A stretch of DNA of 64,000 nt from Perkinsela sp. pyNocScin1. Taxonomy: Eukaryota; Euglenozoa; Kinetoplastea; Prokinetoplastida; Perkinselidae. The notes under the pieces are model-generated. The model worked only from the letters and a program-made list of their open reading frames with translations. It had not been told where the DNA came from and searched no databases. The stretch spans positions 372,001 through 436,000 of the forward strand of contig CAXHTR010000006.1 in assembly GCA_964019655.1 (NCBI GenBank). The letters run 5' to 3'. A program made the position numbers and the translations under genes. Of this stretch, positions 35,458-45,526 are shown one piece after another. Numbering within the stretch: position 1 is the first letter of the stretch; the number at the start of each line of letters is the position of its first letter.

Positions 35458-37137
35458 TCATCGATGATATGACCTCGGCATACGAGCTGGCGCTGAGACG
35501 CCAGCCCTTCGCAGTAAGTTCAGTATTTGCGCGGGTGTCTGGCGCCGTATTATCTCCGCGAGGTCAAAATCATCGCCCTCGTCATCCTCCGTGTCGTAGT
35601 CATCATTGGAATAGTCCTCTTCCTCGTACTCATCCGACCAATCGTCCTCTTCATACGAATATTCTGACCACGCATCTTCTTCTTCTTCAGTTCCCCAGTC
35701 TTCACTCGTGTATTCTTCACTCTCCTCGTCCTCCTCTTCTGAGTCCCACGATGATTCGGAGTTCTCTCCACTTTCCGTACTCGCATCTGTATCAGCCCAC
35801 TCGTTGTCGCTAGCATCGGTCTCGCTCTCTGGTCTCGGACACACCTCCGCGAGCCCAGGCACATATTCATCCGCCACCCATACAGCCTGATGATTTCGCC
35901 GCTTTTCCTTTTTAAACTGCTTCACGTAAAATTTGTTAATGTGGAAGTTGTTTCGAACGTCTACGCGCTCGAGGTGGGCACACTTTTCTATAGCACTCAG
36001 AAGATCGTTGCCAACGTAGAGCTTTTTGCACGCAGTAAAATCGACAGATCGAATGGTCGCCGCGTTACTCTCAAGTATTTTCGCTGCTTCCTCGTACGAT
36101 ACGTCGGTCATAGACAGGTCGAGTGTTCGAAGATTTTTGAATTCGGCGAGGAAGGCAAATGTGGGCTCTTTGATGCTCACCCGGCTCAGATCGACATTCC
36201 GAAGCGTTTTCTGCACGTGCCGATTTGAAAAAAATGGGTGCAAATCCTCGTCGGTCATACGCGGCTGGTCAAGGGAGAAGCTCTGCAGGTTTCTGCACGC
36301 TGCGAGTGCCACGAGCATCTCATGCGGGACCTCAAGGGACAACTTGACGTGCCGGAGTGTTTCCTTTCGCTCTTGAATGAGTGTAATGACCGCAATGGCG
36401 TGCTCAGGCGAGAATGTATCGCGTGTCACAGCAATTTCCATATTATGGAGCCGCGGAAAGAGCCGGAGGGTTTCGATCTGCGTAGAGACAAGGTCAAAAG
36501 ATTCGTAGTGTAAAATTTCGAGGTGCTGGAGCTGGGCGAGCATCGGGCGCAGCGATATTGGAATCGCCGCACATGAGATGCGGAGAACCCGGAGGGTCTT
36601 GCATCGGACAATGTTCTCTACGTCTTTGCGTCGGAGTTCGCTCGAGTAAGTGACGTGGAGCTCCTCGCACGGATGCTTATAAAGGTTTTCGAGGCAGTCG
36701 AGGTTTTCCTGCTGGTAGAGGAAAACTCGGTCAAAGTGGTTACTTTCGTCGGCAATTGTATAAGCGACTTCTTTCTGCGTAAGAAGTTGCTGCGTGTAGT
36801 AATCCTCGTCATTCTCTAAACTCAAGAATATTTCAAGAACACGCTGGGGTAAGTCTCGGATCGGATCGCGGTGGGTTTCGTCAAAGTACTCGACGCCCCA
36901 CGGGCAGAGCCATTTTGTCTTTTGGGAGAATCGGCAGATATCCAGCACAGAATCGAAATTGAGCGTGAAATTTGGGGAATTCTCTTTTGCTGCGAGCATG
37001 TCAACCATGAGTATATCCTCGATGATGTCAGGCGATGCTCGCAGGCCCCGATGGAGCTCTCGCTGTGTTATTCTCTGGACTTTTTGGGCGTACGTCTCAT
37101 CTTCTGCGTTGAGATCAATGTCGAAGGGGACGGGCAT
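35458..37137 (-). CDS. Family B LRR protein with long acidic C-terminal domain (559 aa)
   Basis: Signature: RELHRGLRASPDIIEDILMV (26-45), KWLCPWG (75-81), DETHR. The LRR arc runs to about residue 415. Beyond the family end (RRNHQAVW) comes an insertion of about 90 residues that is almost entirely Glu, Asp, Ser, Trp and Tyr (437-524), and then a non-acidic amphipathic end, LAEIIRRQTPAQILNLLRRAG. The acidic block may mimic nucleic acid or bind histones, as in some chaperones; that is a guess. The region is low-complexity DNA in the GAG/GAA/GAT codons. Confidence 0.8.
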   Translation of the reverse strand: MPVPFDIDLNAEDETYAQKVQRITQRELHRGLRASPDIIEDILMVDMLAAKENSPNFTLNFDSVLDICRFSQKTKWLCPWGVEYFDETHRDPIRDLPQRVLEIFLSLENDEDYYTQQLLTQKEVAYTIADESNHFDRVFLYQQENLDCLENLYKHPCEELHVTYSSELRRKDVENIVRCKTLRVLRISCAAIPISLRPMLAQLQHLEILHYESFDLVSTQIETLRLFPRLHNMEIAVTRDTFSPEHAIAVITLIQERKETLRHVKLSLEVPHEMLVALAACRNLQSFSLDQPRMTDEDLHPFFSNRHVQKTLRNVDLSRVSIKEPTFAFLAEFKNLRTLDLSMTDVSYEEAAKILESNAATIRSVDFTACKKLYVGNDLLSAIEKCAHLERVDVRNNFHINKFYVKQFKKEKRRNHQAVWVADEYVPGLAEVCPRPESETDASDNEWADTDASTESGENSESSWDSEEEDEESEEYTSEDWGTEEEEDAWSEYSYEEDDWSDEYEEEDYSNDDYDTEDDEGDDFDLAEIIRRQTPAQILNLLRRAGVSAPARMPRSYHR

Positions 37138-37325
37138 TTTAAATGGAGAAAAGTGGGCAAATTGATAAAAATCATCAAATTCAAGTGATTTACTCAGTCC
37201 TCTAATTGGATGAATATAAGCGCCATGAGCAAAGTGAAATCATTCTGACGAGATGATTTCATTGTAAGATTGTGCAGTTATCTTCCGCTATCATCCCTTC
37301 AGGTAAATAATATCTATGTATTGAT

Positions 37326-38583
37326 TTACTCGTACGATATTGCGCTATAGTTCGGAAACCGATCTTTTTTGTACTGTTCTACTTCATCCAAATCAAGTTC
37401 ATTGCACCCTCGCAGATCGATGCGCTCCAGGTAGACACACTCCGCAATAGCATCAAGAATTCCCTCGTCGATCAAACAAGACTTCGCATCGACATCCCGA
37501 ATAGTCCTCGCGCAACCTCGAAGAATGCCTGCAAGTTGATCAGTGTAAATCCCTGTCACTCCGATGATAAGCCGTTTGAGCCTTTTGAATCTGGCAAGCG
37601 CTGCGCATGTTTCAGCCCCAGCGTTGGACCAAAAGAGGCTGACGTATTCGAGCGTTGCCTGAAAACTTGGAATACTCAGAAAGTTGGCGATTTCATCGTC
37701 AGCCATCGACCTGTTGTCGATCGTTACGCTTCGAATGTTATTGCAGGCTGCAAGCGCGTGGTACAGGCCCCGAGTAATGTTAATTACAGAAATGTCTAGG
37801 TTCTCGAGCGTGTTCTTTCGCTCCTTTATAATTTCTATGAGCTGCCTGGTTGTCTCTTCGTTGAAGGCCTCTTCTCCACGAAATGAATGCGCTGCTAGAG
37901 ACTTGAGCCCTGGAAACCATCGAAGCTCTTCAATTTGCTTCCCAGCATCGTACTCGACATCGAGATTCGTAAGGAGCTTGAGATGCTTTCGGATATTCTT
38001 TTTGATCTGGACGGAGTCCATCGTGACCACACGGAGCGTCCGGCAGCGTGCGATGGCCTCAATGCCTTTATTACGCAGTGGCCCTCCATACGTGATGTGT
38101 AGCTCCTCAACACCGTGACGCTTCAGGCCATCAAGGCAGTCAAAGTTGCTCATCTCGTACAAAAAGACGCGATCTATCTGCGTCTGATCGTCTTGCATAC
38201 GTCTGAGCTCAGAGGAGCGTTGACCACGAAATGTTCCTTTATAGCTTCCATCTTCAAGTTTCAAAAACTTGGCGGTCACCACAGCCGGCCAGTCGCTGGA
38301 TGCAGACCGGTGCATCTCGTCAATGTCCTGGAACCCCCAGGGGGAAAGCCACAGGCGTCTCTTCTTGAATTGCATCATTCTTAGAATGTCCTCAATATCA
38401 ATAGTGAAGGAAGCAGGTGTTTTATTCTGCGCTCGAAGTACATCAATAAGCATGAGGGTCTCGGCGAGAACTTGCTGCGAGCGTTGCGCTCGGACAATCT
38501 CCTGATGAACAAAAGCATTTTTTCCCTTCGTACACAGATTGAGAAGAATAATTTGATCTTTTGGAAGTGGATCTAGCTGCCAT
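37326..38583 (-). pseudogene. Family B LRR gene with a one-base frameshift in an A6 run
   Basis: The main frame (37326-38453, MLIDVLRAQNK) lacks the N-terminal signature, but upstream in the same frame lie HQEIVRAQRSQQVLAETL and then junk. The ATG at 38581-38583 opens the neighbouring frame (MAARSTSKRS...SVYEG), which lines up with the N-terminus of the paralogue at 39678. The two frames meet at six A residues on the coding strand (38518-38523); five would restore one frame. Either a genuine lesion, slippage, or an assembly error. The rest is intact: LWLSPWG, DEMHR and full repeats. Confidence 0.75.
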
Positions 38584-38765
38584 TTGAGTAGATAAAGCTT
38601 TCATTTCGCTCCGATGATAGAAATTCTGCATCTTCAAATCATTTCATGAAATCGATATGAATTTATCACTTTTAAAATTTTTCTACATGCACAGCCTTGA
38701 AATGCGCCTATATATCAGAAAAGTCTCGCATCTCTATCGTTATTTTCTTTTCCCAAGCGTGTGCT

Positions 38766-39506
38766 TTACCAAGCGGTTGCGCTCATCTTTGTTTCAGCAA
38801 TGTCCACTGATCTGAGACGTGGCGGAAATTCCTGAAGCTGAAATTCTCCAGAAAACGAGTTGTTGGATAAATTCAGATGTTCGATCGCTTGTGGTAAGTT
38901 ACAGATAGTGATAGATCCTGAGAGATGATTTCCCCTAACGCCTATTCTGCGAAGTGTCGGTGGCAAACAATCGAATCTTAATTCCCCACTAAATTTGTTA
39001 TATTCTGCACTCAATTCGATGAGTTTTGGGGGAAGTTCTTCAAGTGCACACCTCCCGCAAAATTTGTTCAAAGCAAGGATGATGTAGATGAGCTTGCGAG
39101 GGAAGCCTTGAAAATCAAGAGAACCATAAAGATCGTTTCGACTTAGAAAGAGTCCTTCACTCATGCCTTGTGGCAGCAGCGATGTATCAAACGTTCCATA
39201 GAGGAAACACTGATGCATTGCGAAGGCGTCAACGCACGATGGAATAAACTCGAAAGGGAACTGTGTGCTCTTCACGAAGGGCCGCCGGCTGAAGTCGATG
39301 TTTGTAACGCGACCATCTTCACAGAAAACATCTTCCCACTCGCACGCATCTTTAAAGTTCCCATTGGCATCCTTGATATCATCGATATCGTCTTGCTCTA
39401 TGTGAGCTACGAGCATTTCCATGAGCGCTTGGTCAGAGAGTGAATCGTAGTCGAGGCGACCGAGCGACGGGTCTACTGTATGAAGGCAAAGGCTGAACAT
39501 AGTCAT
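38766..39506 (-). CDS. Family A small LRR protein (246 aa)
   Basis: MTMFSLCLHTVDPSLGRLD start (a second ATG two codons on is possible). The cap module is ACEWEDVFCEDGRVTNIDFS. Repeats include LDFQGFP, CALEELP, LRFDCLP, ITICNLP and a strong LNLSNNSFSGEFQLQEFP. It ends IAETKMSATAW with no anchor. It is inserted in the family B array between two members of the same family B subgroup (37326 and 39678). Confidence 0.8.
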   Translation of the reverse strand: MTMFSLCLHTVDPSLGRLDYDSLSDQALMEMLVAHIEQDDIDDIKDANGNFKDACEWEDVFCEDGRVTNIDFSRRPFVKSTQFPFEFIPSCVDAFAMHQCFLYGTFDTSLLPQGMSEGLFLSRNDLYGSLDFQGFPRKLIYIILALNKFCGRCALEELPPKLIELSAEYNKFSGELRFDCLPPTLRRIGVRGNHLSGSITICNLPQAIEHLNLSNNSFSGEFQLQEFPPRLRSVDIAETKMSATAW

Positions 39507-39677
39507 TGAGTGAGAACAGTGTACATGGTAGTTGTTTGTCTTGCACGCTCTAATTATCTGGGAAAAAGAAAAACTCTACAAACCTCGTTTACGGTGTACA
39601 TGCACAACCCATGAATGACTGAAGCTTTCTGTGAGATAAATTGCGGATAACTCGGAATACGTTTACGAATGCTTAAA

Positions 39678-41066
39678 TCAATTCAGTTCATAAGCACTCT
39701 CTGCTGAGCTATAGGCAGACGAAGATTCCGTGCTCAAACAGCTTTCGTCGCTTGGTACCTCTTCACCATTGGCGGAAAACATCTGCTTGTATTCGGGCCC
39801 GTACCATATCGCCACATAATTCCGTCGTCGATGGGCAATATATTGCTTCAAGGCCTCGCGTTCAAGATCTATGCACTCGCGCAAGTCAATACGCTCAAGA
39901 TAGGTGCACCCCGCGATAGCATCGAGAATATCATTATCGATGTTATTGCACCATTTCGCTTCGACTTCACGGATTGTTTTAGCGCACCCCCGCAGAACTC
40001 TGGAAAGGTCAGCGGAAGTCATCTTTGTCCCCGAGACATTGAGTTTTCGGAGGTTTTTGCATGAAGATAGCGCCACACAGGTCTCGGGCCCAGCCTCGGA
40101 AAGAACAAGACTAACATTCTCAAGCGTCGACTGCAGTCGCTCATCACCAAAAAATTGGGCAATTTCATAGTCTGTCATGGACCTGCTGTCGAGAGTAAAA
40201 CTCCGCATTTTTGTACACGCTTTCAATGCATCTGCCATGTCTGGCTCTATGTGCAATAAAATGTCAAAATTCTCTAGTGTATGCCTTCGCTCTCGAATAA
40301 TTTGCACCAGCTGTGCGCTTGTTTCTCCATAAAAATATGGCCCTTGCATCACAGGAGAGTAAGCCATCATGGACTTGACGTTTGGAAACCATCGCAACTC
40401 CTTGATTTGCTCTGATGGGTCAGAAAGAACATCATAAAAGAGAATATCAAGATGTCCGAGTAGCTTTAAGTGCTTGCGGACACCTTTGGAAATTTTGGTA
40501 CCCTCAATTGTAACAACGCGAAGCGTTCTGCTCTGTGCGATGGCTTCAATGTCCTTTTTTCGCAGTGGGCCTCCATGGCGGATGTGCAGCTCTTCGACCG
40601 GGTGATTTTTGAGCCCAGATAGACAATCGAGGTGTTGCCGTCTGACGTAGTCAAGGAAGACACGCTCAACGAAAAGGCCACGTGAATGGTTGAGAATTTC
40701 ATCGTAATATCTCTGAGGGAGTTCAGGAAGCCCGTGAAAGAACTCTTCATCAATCTTGCGAAATTTTTCTGCCACAATTGCGGGAAGCTCTCGTGAGCGG
40801 GTGCGATGCGTCTCATCGACATACTCCAAGCCCCAGGGGCAGAGCCATGTGTGCACTTGCTCGAAACGCATGATGCAGAGAATGTCTTTAATAGAGAGCG
40901 TAAATGAAGTGGGTGCTCGATGCTGCATGGACAGGGCGTCAATGAGCATAAGGCTTTCTGTCAGAATCTGTTGCGCACCAATTGTGCGGTGCACTTCCCG
41001 TTTTATCGATTCATACATATTCCCATCGCGCATGCCAATCCCTCCATCACTTTCTTCTCTTGCCAT
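39678..41066 (-). CDS. Family B LRR protein (462 aa)
   Basis: Signature KREVHRTIGAQQILTESLML (22-41), TWLCPWG (73-79), DETHR. It belongs to a subgroup with the frameshifted gene at 37326: both have HIxxGGPLRxK and a longer loop (EELRWFP). Repeats include CKNLRKLNVSGTKMTSADLSRVL. It ends RRRNYVAIWYGPEY and a Ser-rich tail (STESSSAYSSAESAYELN). Full length and undamaged. Confidence 0.8.
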   Translation of the reverse strand: MAREESDGGIGMRDGNMYESIKREVHRTIGAQQILTESLMLIDALSMQHRAPTSFTLSIKDILCIMRFEQVHTWLCPWGLEYVDETHRTRSRELPAIVAEKFRKIDEEFFHGLPELPQRYYDEILNHSRGLFVERVFLDYVRRQHLDCLSGLKNHPVEELHIRHGGPLRKKDIEAIAQSRTLRVVTIEGTKISKGVRKHLKLLGHLDILFYDVLSDPSEQIKELRWFPNVKSMMAYSPVMQGPYFYGETSAQLVQIIRERRHTLENFDILLHIEPDMADALKACTKMRSFTLDSRSMTDYEIAQFFGDERLQSTLENVSLVLSEAGPETCVALSSCKNLRKLNVSGTKMTSADLSRVLRGCAKTIREVEAKWCNNIDNDILDAIAGCTYLERIDLRECIDLEREALKQYIAHRRRNYVAIWYGPEYKQMFSANGEEVPSDESCLSTESSSAYSSAESAYELN

Positions 41067-41309
41067 AGACTTTAGAACAATTTGATCGAAGAAGAAAGTA
41101 GTAATGAGGGCAATAGCCTGAAATGATTATGCTCTAAGGAAGTGCTTAAGTTCTGAAAAGTTTCTATTTCGATTGATTCTTCCCCACTTTCTGTGCAAAG
41201 AAAATTTCTTTGCCGATACCTCTATTCACTTATGGAAGCATTAGAAAGCCTACCTTCCAAGTTGGAGATTTTTCTACTCCATTTTTCTAGGGTCATCCTT
41301 GCTAGCTAG

Positions 41310-42647
41310 CTACTCAACATCCGAGTTCCAGGAGTCAACAGAATCTGTGCTATCGACAGAGTCACCAGAGTTGCTCGTGGAGTCCCAGCTGAAATGATCG
41401 CTGTCAATTGCCTCCCAGTTCGGGCGCATATCTAATATATAATCATTTATTGCACGGAATGGCACAAGTGTCCCTACGAGTGCAACCGTTTGTAGTGATG
41501 TGCACTGTGCAAGAGCCGGAAGGATGTCTTCCGTGATCTTTTTACTCTGATTCAGCTTGATGGTGTGGATATGCTGCTTGTTCTGTAAAATCATTTTCAC
41601 GACAGCTTTCTCTGCAACGTTGTTGTGTACTAGCTCAACTGACCGAAGATTGTTGAAATCTGCTAAGCAAAGCGAATGCTCTTCGCTGATATCGAGGTTC
41701 CATATGCTTAAGTGACGAATTCGATTTTGGACCCCAGGATGAGACAAAAAGCCGACGAGATCTCCCTGACCTTCTCGACTGACTTCAATGGAAAAGCTCG
41801 TCAAGTTTGGGCATCGCACAAGCGCAGAAGTCATGCCTGTGCTAAAATGTTTATCCCACTTGAAGCTACGAAGTGATTCTCGTCGCTCTGCAATGAACTC
41901 AATGATAGCTGCTTCTTCTTCGGAAGTCATCGGTCTGAAGAACACGTGAAACGTAAGGAAATGCAGTCGTGGGAATTGGCGCAAAAAAGCAATTTGCCTC
42001 GGTACGTCATCGTCATAGGCGTTTACTTGGATCTTTTCAAGGTTTTTGAGCGCTGCAAAAAGTGAAAAAAGCTTTTCCGGGATCTCTGCGAGTTCAATGC
42101 TGAGGCACTTCAAAGTTTGGCAGCGACAGATATTCAAAATATCTTTTTTGCGGAGTCTCTTGGAGTGTTCGATGATAAGCTCTTCGACTGGGTGCTTGTG
42201 TAGGTTCTCGAGGCAGTCAAGTTTTGAGTCGATTGTGATAAACACGCGTTCCCACTGCTGCTTGGTATCGTTGATCGCAGTTTCAACTTGATTGCGTGTA
42301 AGCCATCGATTCTCGCGCATTGCCATCGGATCGTAGCACTTGTGGTTAATTATTTTTGGGAGCTCAAAGTCTGGCGGTCGACCGACCTCGCTGACGATCT
42401 CGGGGCCATAGGGGCAGAGCCATTTTGTTTGCTGCTGGAACTGACAAATTTCTATAATTTTTGAGGCTTTGAGGTAGCTATATTGATTACTAGAGAGTTT
42501 TTTCTGTACCACTTCGGCAAGCAGGAGGCGCTCGACGAGAGATGGATTAGCTCGATGACACCTGATCAGATCTCTTTGAATAAAAGCATTTAAATTCTTC
42601 TTAAACAATGCATCACTGTCGACCGGGTCCTGTGAGCGAAGCTGCAT
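41310..42647 (-). CDS. Family B LRR protein (445 aa), MQLRSQDP subgroup
   Basis: MQLRSQDPVDSD start; signature QRDLIRCHRANPSLVERLLLA (24-44), KWLCPYG with Tyr for Trp (75-81), and SEVGR in place of DE-x-x-R. Repeats include FNNLRSVELVHNNVAEKAVVKMIL. The tail is a Ser/Asp/Trp series (TDSVDSWNSDVE). Its nearest relative is the gene at 44012, separated from it by a family A copy. Confidence 0.8.
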   Translation of the reverse strand: MQLRSQDPVDSDALFKKNLNAFIQRDLIRCHRANPSLVERLLLAEVVQKKLSSNQYSYLKASKIIEICQFQQQTKWLCPYGPEIVSEVGRPPDFELPKIINHKCYDPMAMRENRWLTRNQVETAINDTKQQWERVFITIDSKLDCLENLHKHPVEELIIEHSKRLRKKDILNICRCQTLKCLSIELAEIPEKLFSLFAALKNLEKIQVNAYDDDVPRQIAFLRQFPRLHFLTFHVFFRPMTSEEEAAIIEFIAERRESLRSFKWDKHFSTGMTSALVRCPNLTSFSIEVSREGQGDLVGFLSHPGVQNRIRHLSIWNLDISEEHSLCLADFNNLRSVELVHNNVAEKAVVKMILQNKQHIHTIKLNQSKKITEDILPALAQCTSLQTVALVGTLVPFRAINDYILDMRPNWEAIDSDHFSWDSTSNSGDSVDSTDSVDSWNSDVE

Positions 42648-42989
42648 TTGAATATTTTTATCGAAGAATACAAGATGAAGTTAAAGCAGAGTCATCACGC
42701 TTACTCATATACTCTTCTTGTTCAGTTACATTTGTGAATAGATTGTCATTTCTTGGGTTGAGTAATCATTGATCACCCCAAGTCACGAGTGCACTGTGTC
42801 TGATAGGCCAGGTTCGAGTGATTCGTATCAGAAGTGACGAGAGGATAAAAGAGGAGCATTGACAAAATTTTTCAACAAAAATGGCTAGGAAAGGGGAAGA
42901 CATCAGTGCTTTAAGAGGACTGAGTGGCCTTACATCATTGAAATATACTTTGTCATTATGCTCTATTTCCGTATTTTTCTCTTAACTTC
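42648..42989. other. Gap of 342 bases, nothing recognised
   Basis: It contains GGTTCGAGTGA at 42811-42821, which resembles a tRNA B box, but no A box or cloverleaf can be drawn around it. No coding potential is evident on the transcribed strand. Confidence 0.5.
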
Positions 42990-43855
42990 TCACTCTCGCT
43001 CTATCACTGTCAGACTGCTCTCTTCATCATCCACCGAAAAAGCAAACGCCACCTTGTAGGTTACGCTGAGAGTGTCACGAACCTCGTTAAGGTCGAGCGT
43101 CCCTACAAAACGGTTCTTCGTTATTTGGAGAGTCTCGAGGTTTTCGGAGACCCCTGAGAGGTCAATTTCCCCAGAAAAAGCATTGTAGCCTATGTCCAGG
43201 TGGACCAGCGTCTCTGGAAGATTTTTGAAATATACAGATCCGCTAAAATCGTTGTCACTGAGTGTGAGGCGCTGCAGGGGCGCATTGATGTTCTCAAAAT
43301 CAATCGTCCCTGACAGTATTGTGTGGCGGAGCTCGAGTGTAGTAAGTTTCGAGGGCAAATGCGCCAGGTCGACACCCCCACTCAGCTCGAAGCGCCTGCC
43401 TTCCCACGGGCTAGCCTGAATGTCGAGATGAATGAGAGATGCCGGGAACTCTGTCATATCCATACTCCCAGTGAATGAGCAGTTTGATAGGGCAAGGCTC
43501 TCCAATCCGTCTGGCAGTGCCGAGAAGTCAAGTTTATTCGTGCATTTTATGCCTTCGAGGAATATCGCCTCGAGTTCCCGTGGAACGAAGCGAAAGTCGA
43601 AGGTTCCACGCATTTTCCCAACAGGGACCCTTGCCATACTGTGCCAGCTGATTTTCCGCACTTCACCGTCAGCTGTTGGTGTAATGCCATCCCAGGATGG
43701 GACGCTGATATATACTCACCGTTCGCACCCTGAAAATGCTTTTTGAAATTGGGGCCAAGCCCTTCGACCAGGACGTCCATGCACGTCTGCGTGGGCAGCA
43801 TGAAAGGGTCGAAGCGGCTGAGCGATATGTCGGCAGAGAGGAATATTGAAATCAT
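42990..43855 (-). pseudogene. Family A LRR gene with a frameshift in the cap module
   Basis: The ATG at 43853-43855 (MISIFLSADISLSRFD) opens a frame that reads to GANGEYISASH; the next frame continues WDGITPTADGEVRKISW and six or seven clean LRRs to 42990. Compared with the gene at 45527 (EYRPMSEWPGL), the two halves join without a gap at about 43695-43703, so a single-base change broke the gene. A GT...AG segment of 47 bases (43673-43719) would also restore frame if spliced but would remove the conserved EY...WDG residues. An upstream ATG at 43912 is also in frame. Confidence 0.7.
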
Positions 43856-44011
43856 TAAAATGTGATAAAGCAAACGATACAGAAAGAGAGAAGGCAAATT
43901 CACAAAAATCATATATCACGTACTTCATGACCTGATAGAAAGCAGATCTTCAATTTTACAAATGTAGTGCTCTCTTTTGCGTGCATCTCCGTGTTCATGT
44001 CGAGCTATCAA

Positions 44012-45373
44012 CTATTCAATGTCTGTGATATCCTCAGTTGAATACGATTCCCATTCCTCAAAAGATTCCGTGCTGTAAAACGAATCATCCGAATCGCTCG
44101 CCGGTTCCCAGGCTCCCTGGCCATTATCAATAACCTGCCAATTCGGTCGCATTGCTTCTTTGTACGCTCTGACTGCACGATGTGACAGAGCTGTCCCACG
44201 AATATCAGCGTGGATGAGCGATGTGCATTGCGCAAACGCTTCGAGAATATCTTCCGTAATTGAGCTGCTCATGTTCAGCTTCACCGTATGGATGTGCTTC
44301 TTGTTCCGCACAATCATCTGCGATACGGCGCTCGTCGGCACTTTCGAACCATACATATAGATTGATCGTATATTTTTCAAATTCGATATGCAGGATGCGC
44401 CTGTCATATCGAACTCTGGGTTATCGAGGTGAATGTGTCGCATCCGCCTCTGCACGTTTGGGTCGGCCAAAAAGGCAGCGAGGTATCCCTGACCATGCCG
44501 GTTGATGTTGAATTCAAAGCTTGTCAAATTTGGGCACCGCGCGAGAGCACTAGCTAATTCACTCGTCAAGTTTTCACACCAAATAAAATGTTGCAATAAC
44601 TCTCGCCGCTCGTCGATAAAAGCATTGATCGCTTTCTTTTCCCGCACAGTCAGACCTCCAAAGTTTAGAAATCGAAAAAAGTACACATGAAGACGTGGAA
44701 ACTGGCGCATAAACGAAATTTGCTGAGGTATATCATCGGTATAGGCCTGGACATCAATCTTTTCAATATTCTTGAGCTGTGCAAAGAGTGGAAGGAAACT
44801 TTCTGGAATCTCTGTGACTTCGATGAGGAGGTGTTTCAGAGTCTTGCAGCGGCAGATATTCAGCACATCTTTCTTGCGAAGTCGAACCGAGTTCTCGATG
44901 ATGAGCTCCTCAACTGGGTGTTTATGTAAATTCTCAAGGCAATCCAGATTCGACTGATACATCAATAAGACGCGCTCCCACTGCTCTTCAGTATCGTCGA
45001 TCGCCGCTCGGAGTTGATTGCGCGTCAAAAAGCGGGTCTGGCGCAATTCATATGGTTCATAGCATTTGTCACTAATAATTCGTGGTCTCTTGAAGCTTGG
45101 TGAATGGCTGGTTTCACTTACGATCTCTGGGCCGTATGGGCACAGCCATTTCGTTTTCTGCTGAAATTGGCAAATTTCTACAATTTTTGATACTTTGAGG
45201 TGTTTGGGCCTATCTGGAGAGCATTTTTGTTGTACTTGTCGGGCAAGCAGGAGGCTCTCGACGAGGGCAGGGTCAGCGCGGTGACATCTGGCGAGGTCTC
45301 GCTGCATGATAGAGCACATATTTTCTCTATACGCAGCATCAGCGTCGATCGGATCCTGTGAGCGGAGTTGCAT
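44012..45373 (-). CDS. Family B LRR protein (453 aa), MQLRSQDP subgroup
   Basis: MQLRSQDPIDADAAY start; QRDLARCHRADPALVESLLLA, KWLCPYG and SETSH replacing DE-x-x-R. It parallels the gene at 41310 throughout, including the loop PEFDMTGASCISNLKNIRS. The tail is Ser/Asp/Glu/Tyr rich (SFYSTESFEEWESYSTED). The pair together with adjacent family A genes suggests duplication of a two-gene block. Confidence 0.8.
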   Translation of the reverse strand: MQLRSQDPIDADAAYRENMCSIMQRDLARCHRADPALVESLLLARQVQQKCSPDRPKHLKVSKIVEICQFQQKTKWLCPYGPEIVSETSHSPSFKRPRIISDKCYEPYELRQTRFLTRNQLRAAIDDTEEQWERVLLMYQSNLDCLENLHKHPVEELIIENSVRLRKKDVLNICRCKTLKHLLIEVTEIPESFLPLFAQLKNIEKIDVQAYTDDIPQQISFMRQFPRLHVYFFRFLNFGGLTVREKKAINAFIDERRELLQHFIWCENLTSELASALARCPNLTSFEFNINRHGQGYLAAFLADPNVQRRMRHIHLDNPEFDMTGASCISNLKNIRSIYMYGSKVPTSAVSQMIVRNKKHIHTVKLNMSSSITEDILEAFAQCTSLIHADIRGTALSHRAVRAYKEAMRPNWQVIDNGQGAWEPASDSDDSFYSTESFEEWESYSTEDITDIE

Positions 45374-45526
45374 TTGAAATCAAGAACTGTAAAGGAAAAG
45401 CATGAGTTTATATATGATTCAGAATAATCTCTCTGACACACTAAAAGTCCTATATAGCCTATTAATTCTGTAATTTATTTATATTATTTGAAGTTATGTT
45501 TGAATTTCCCATTTTCTCCCTCAGTA

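Noticed and set aside
35406-35813. Plus-strand ORF rich in Ser, Pro and His opposite the acidic tail of the 35458 gene
   Set aside because: Antisense shadow of low-complexity acidic codons.
42811-42821. tRNA B-box-like GGTTCGAGTGA
   Set aside because: No A box, anticodon stem or acceptor stem can be placed around it.
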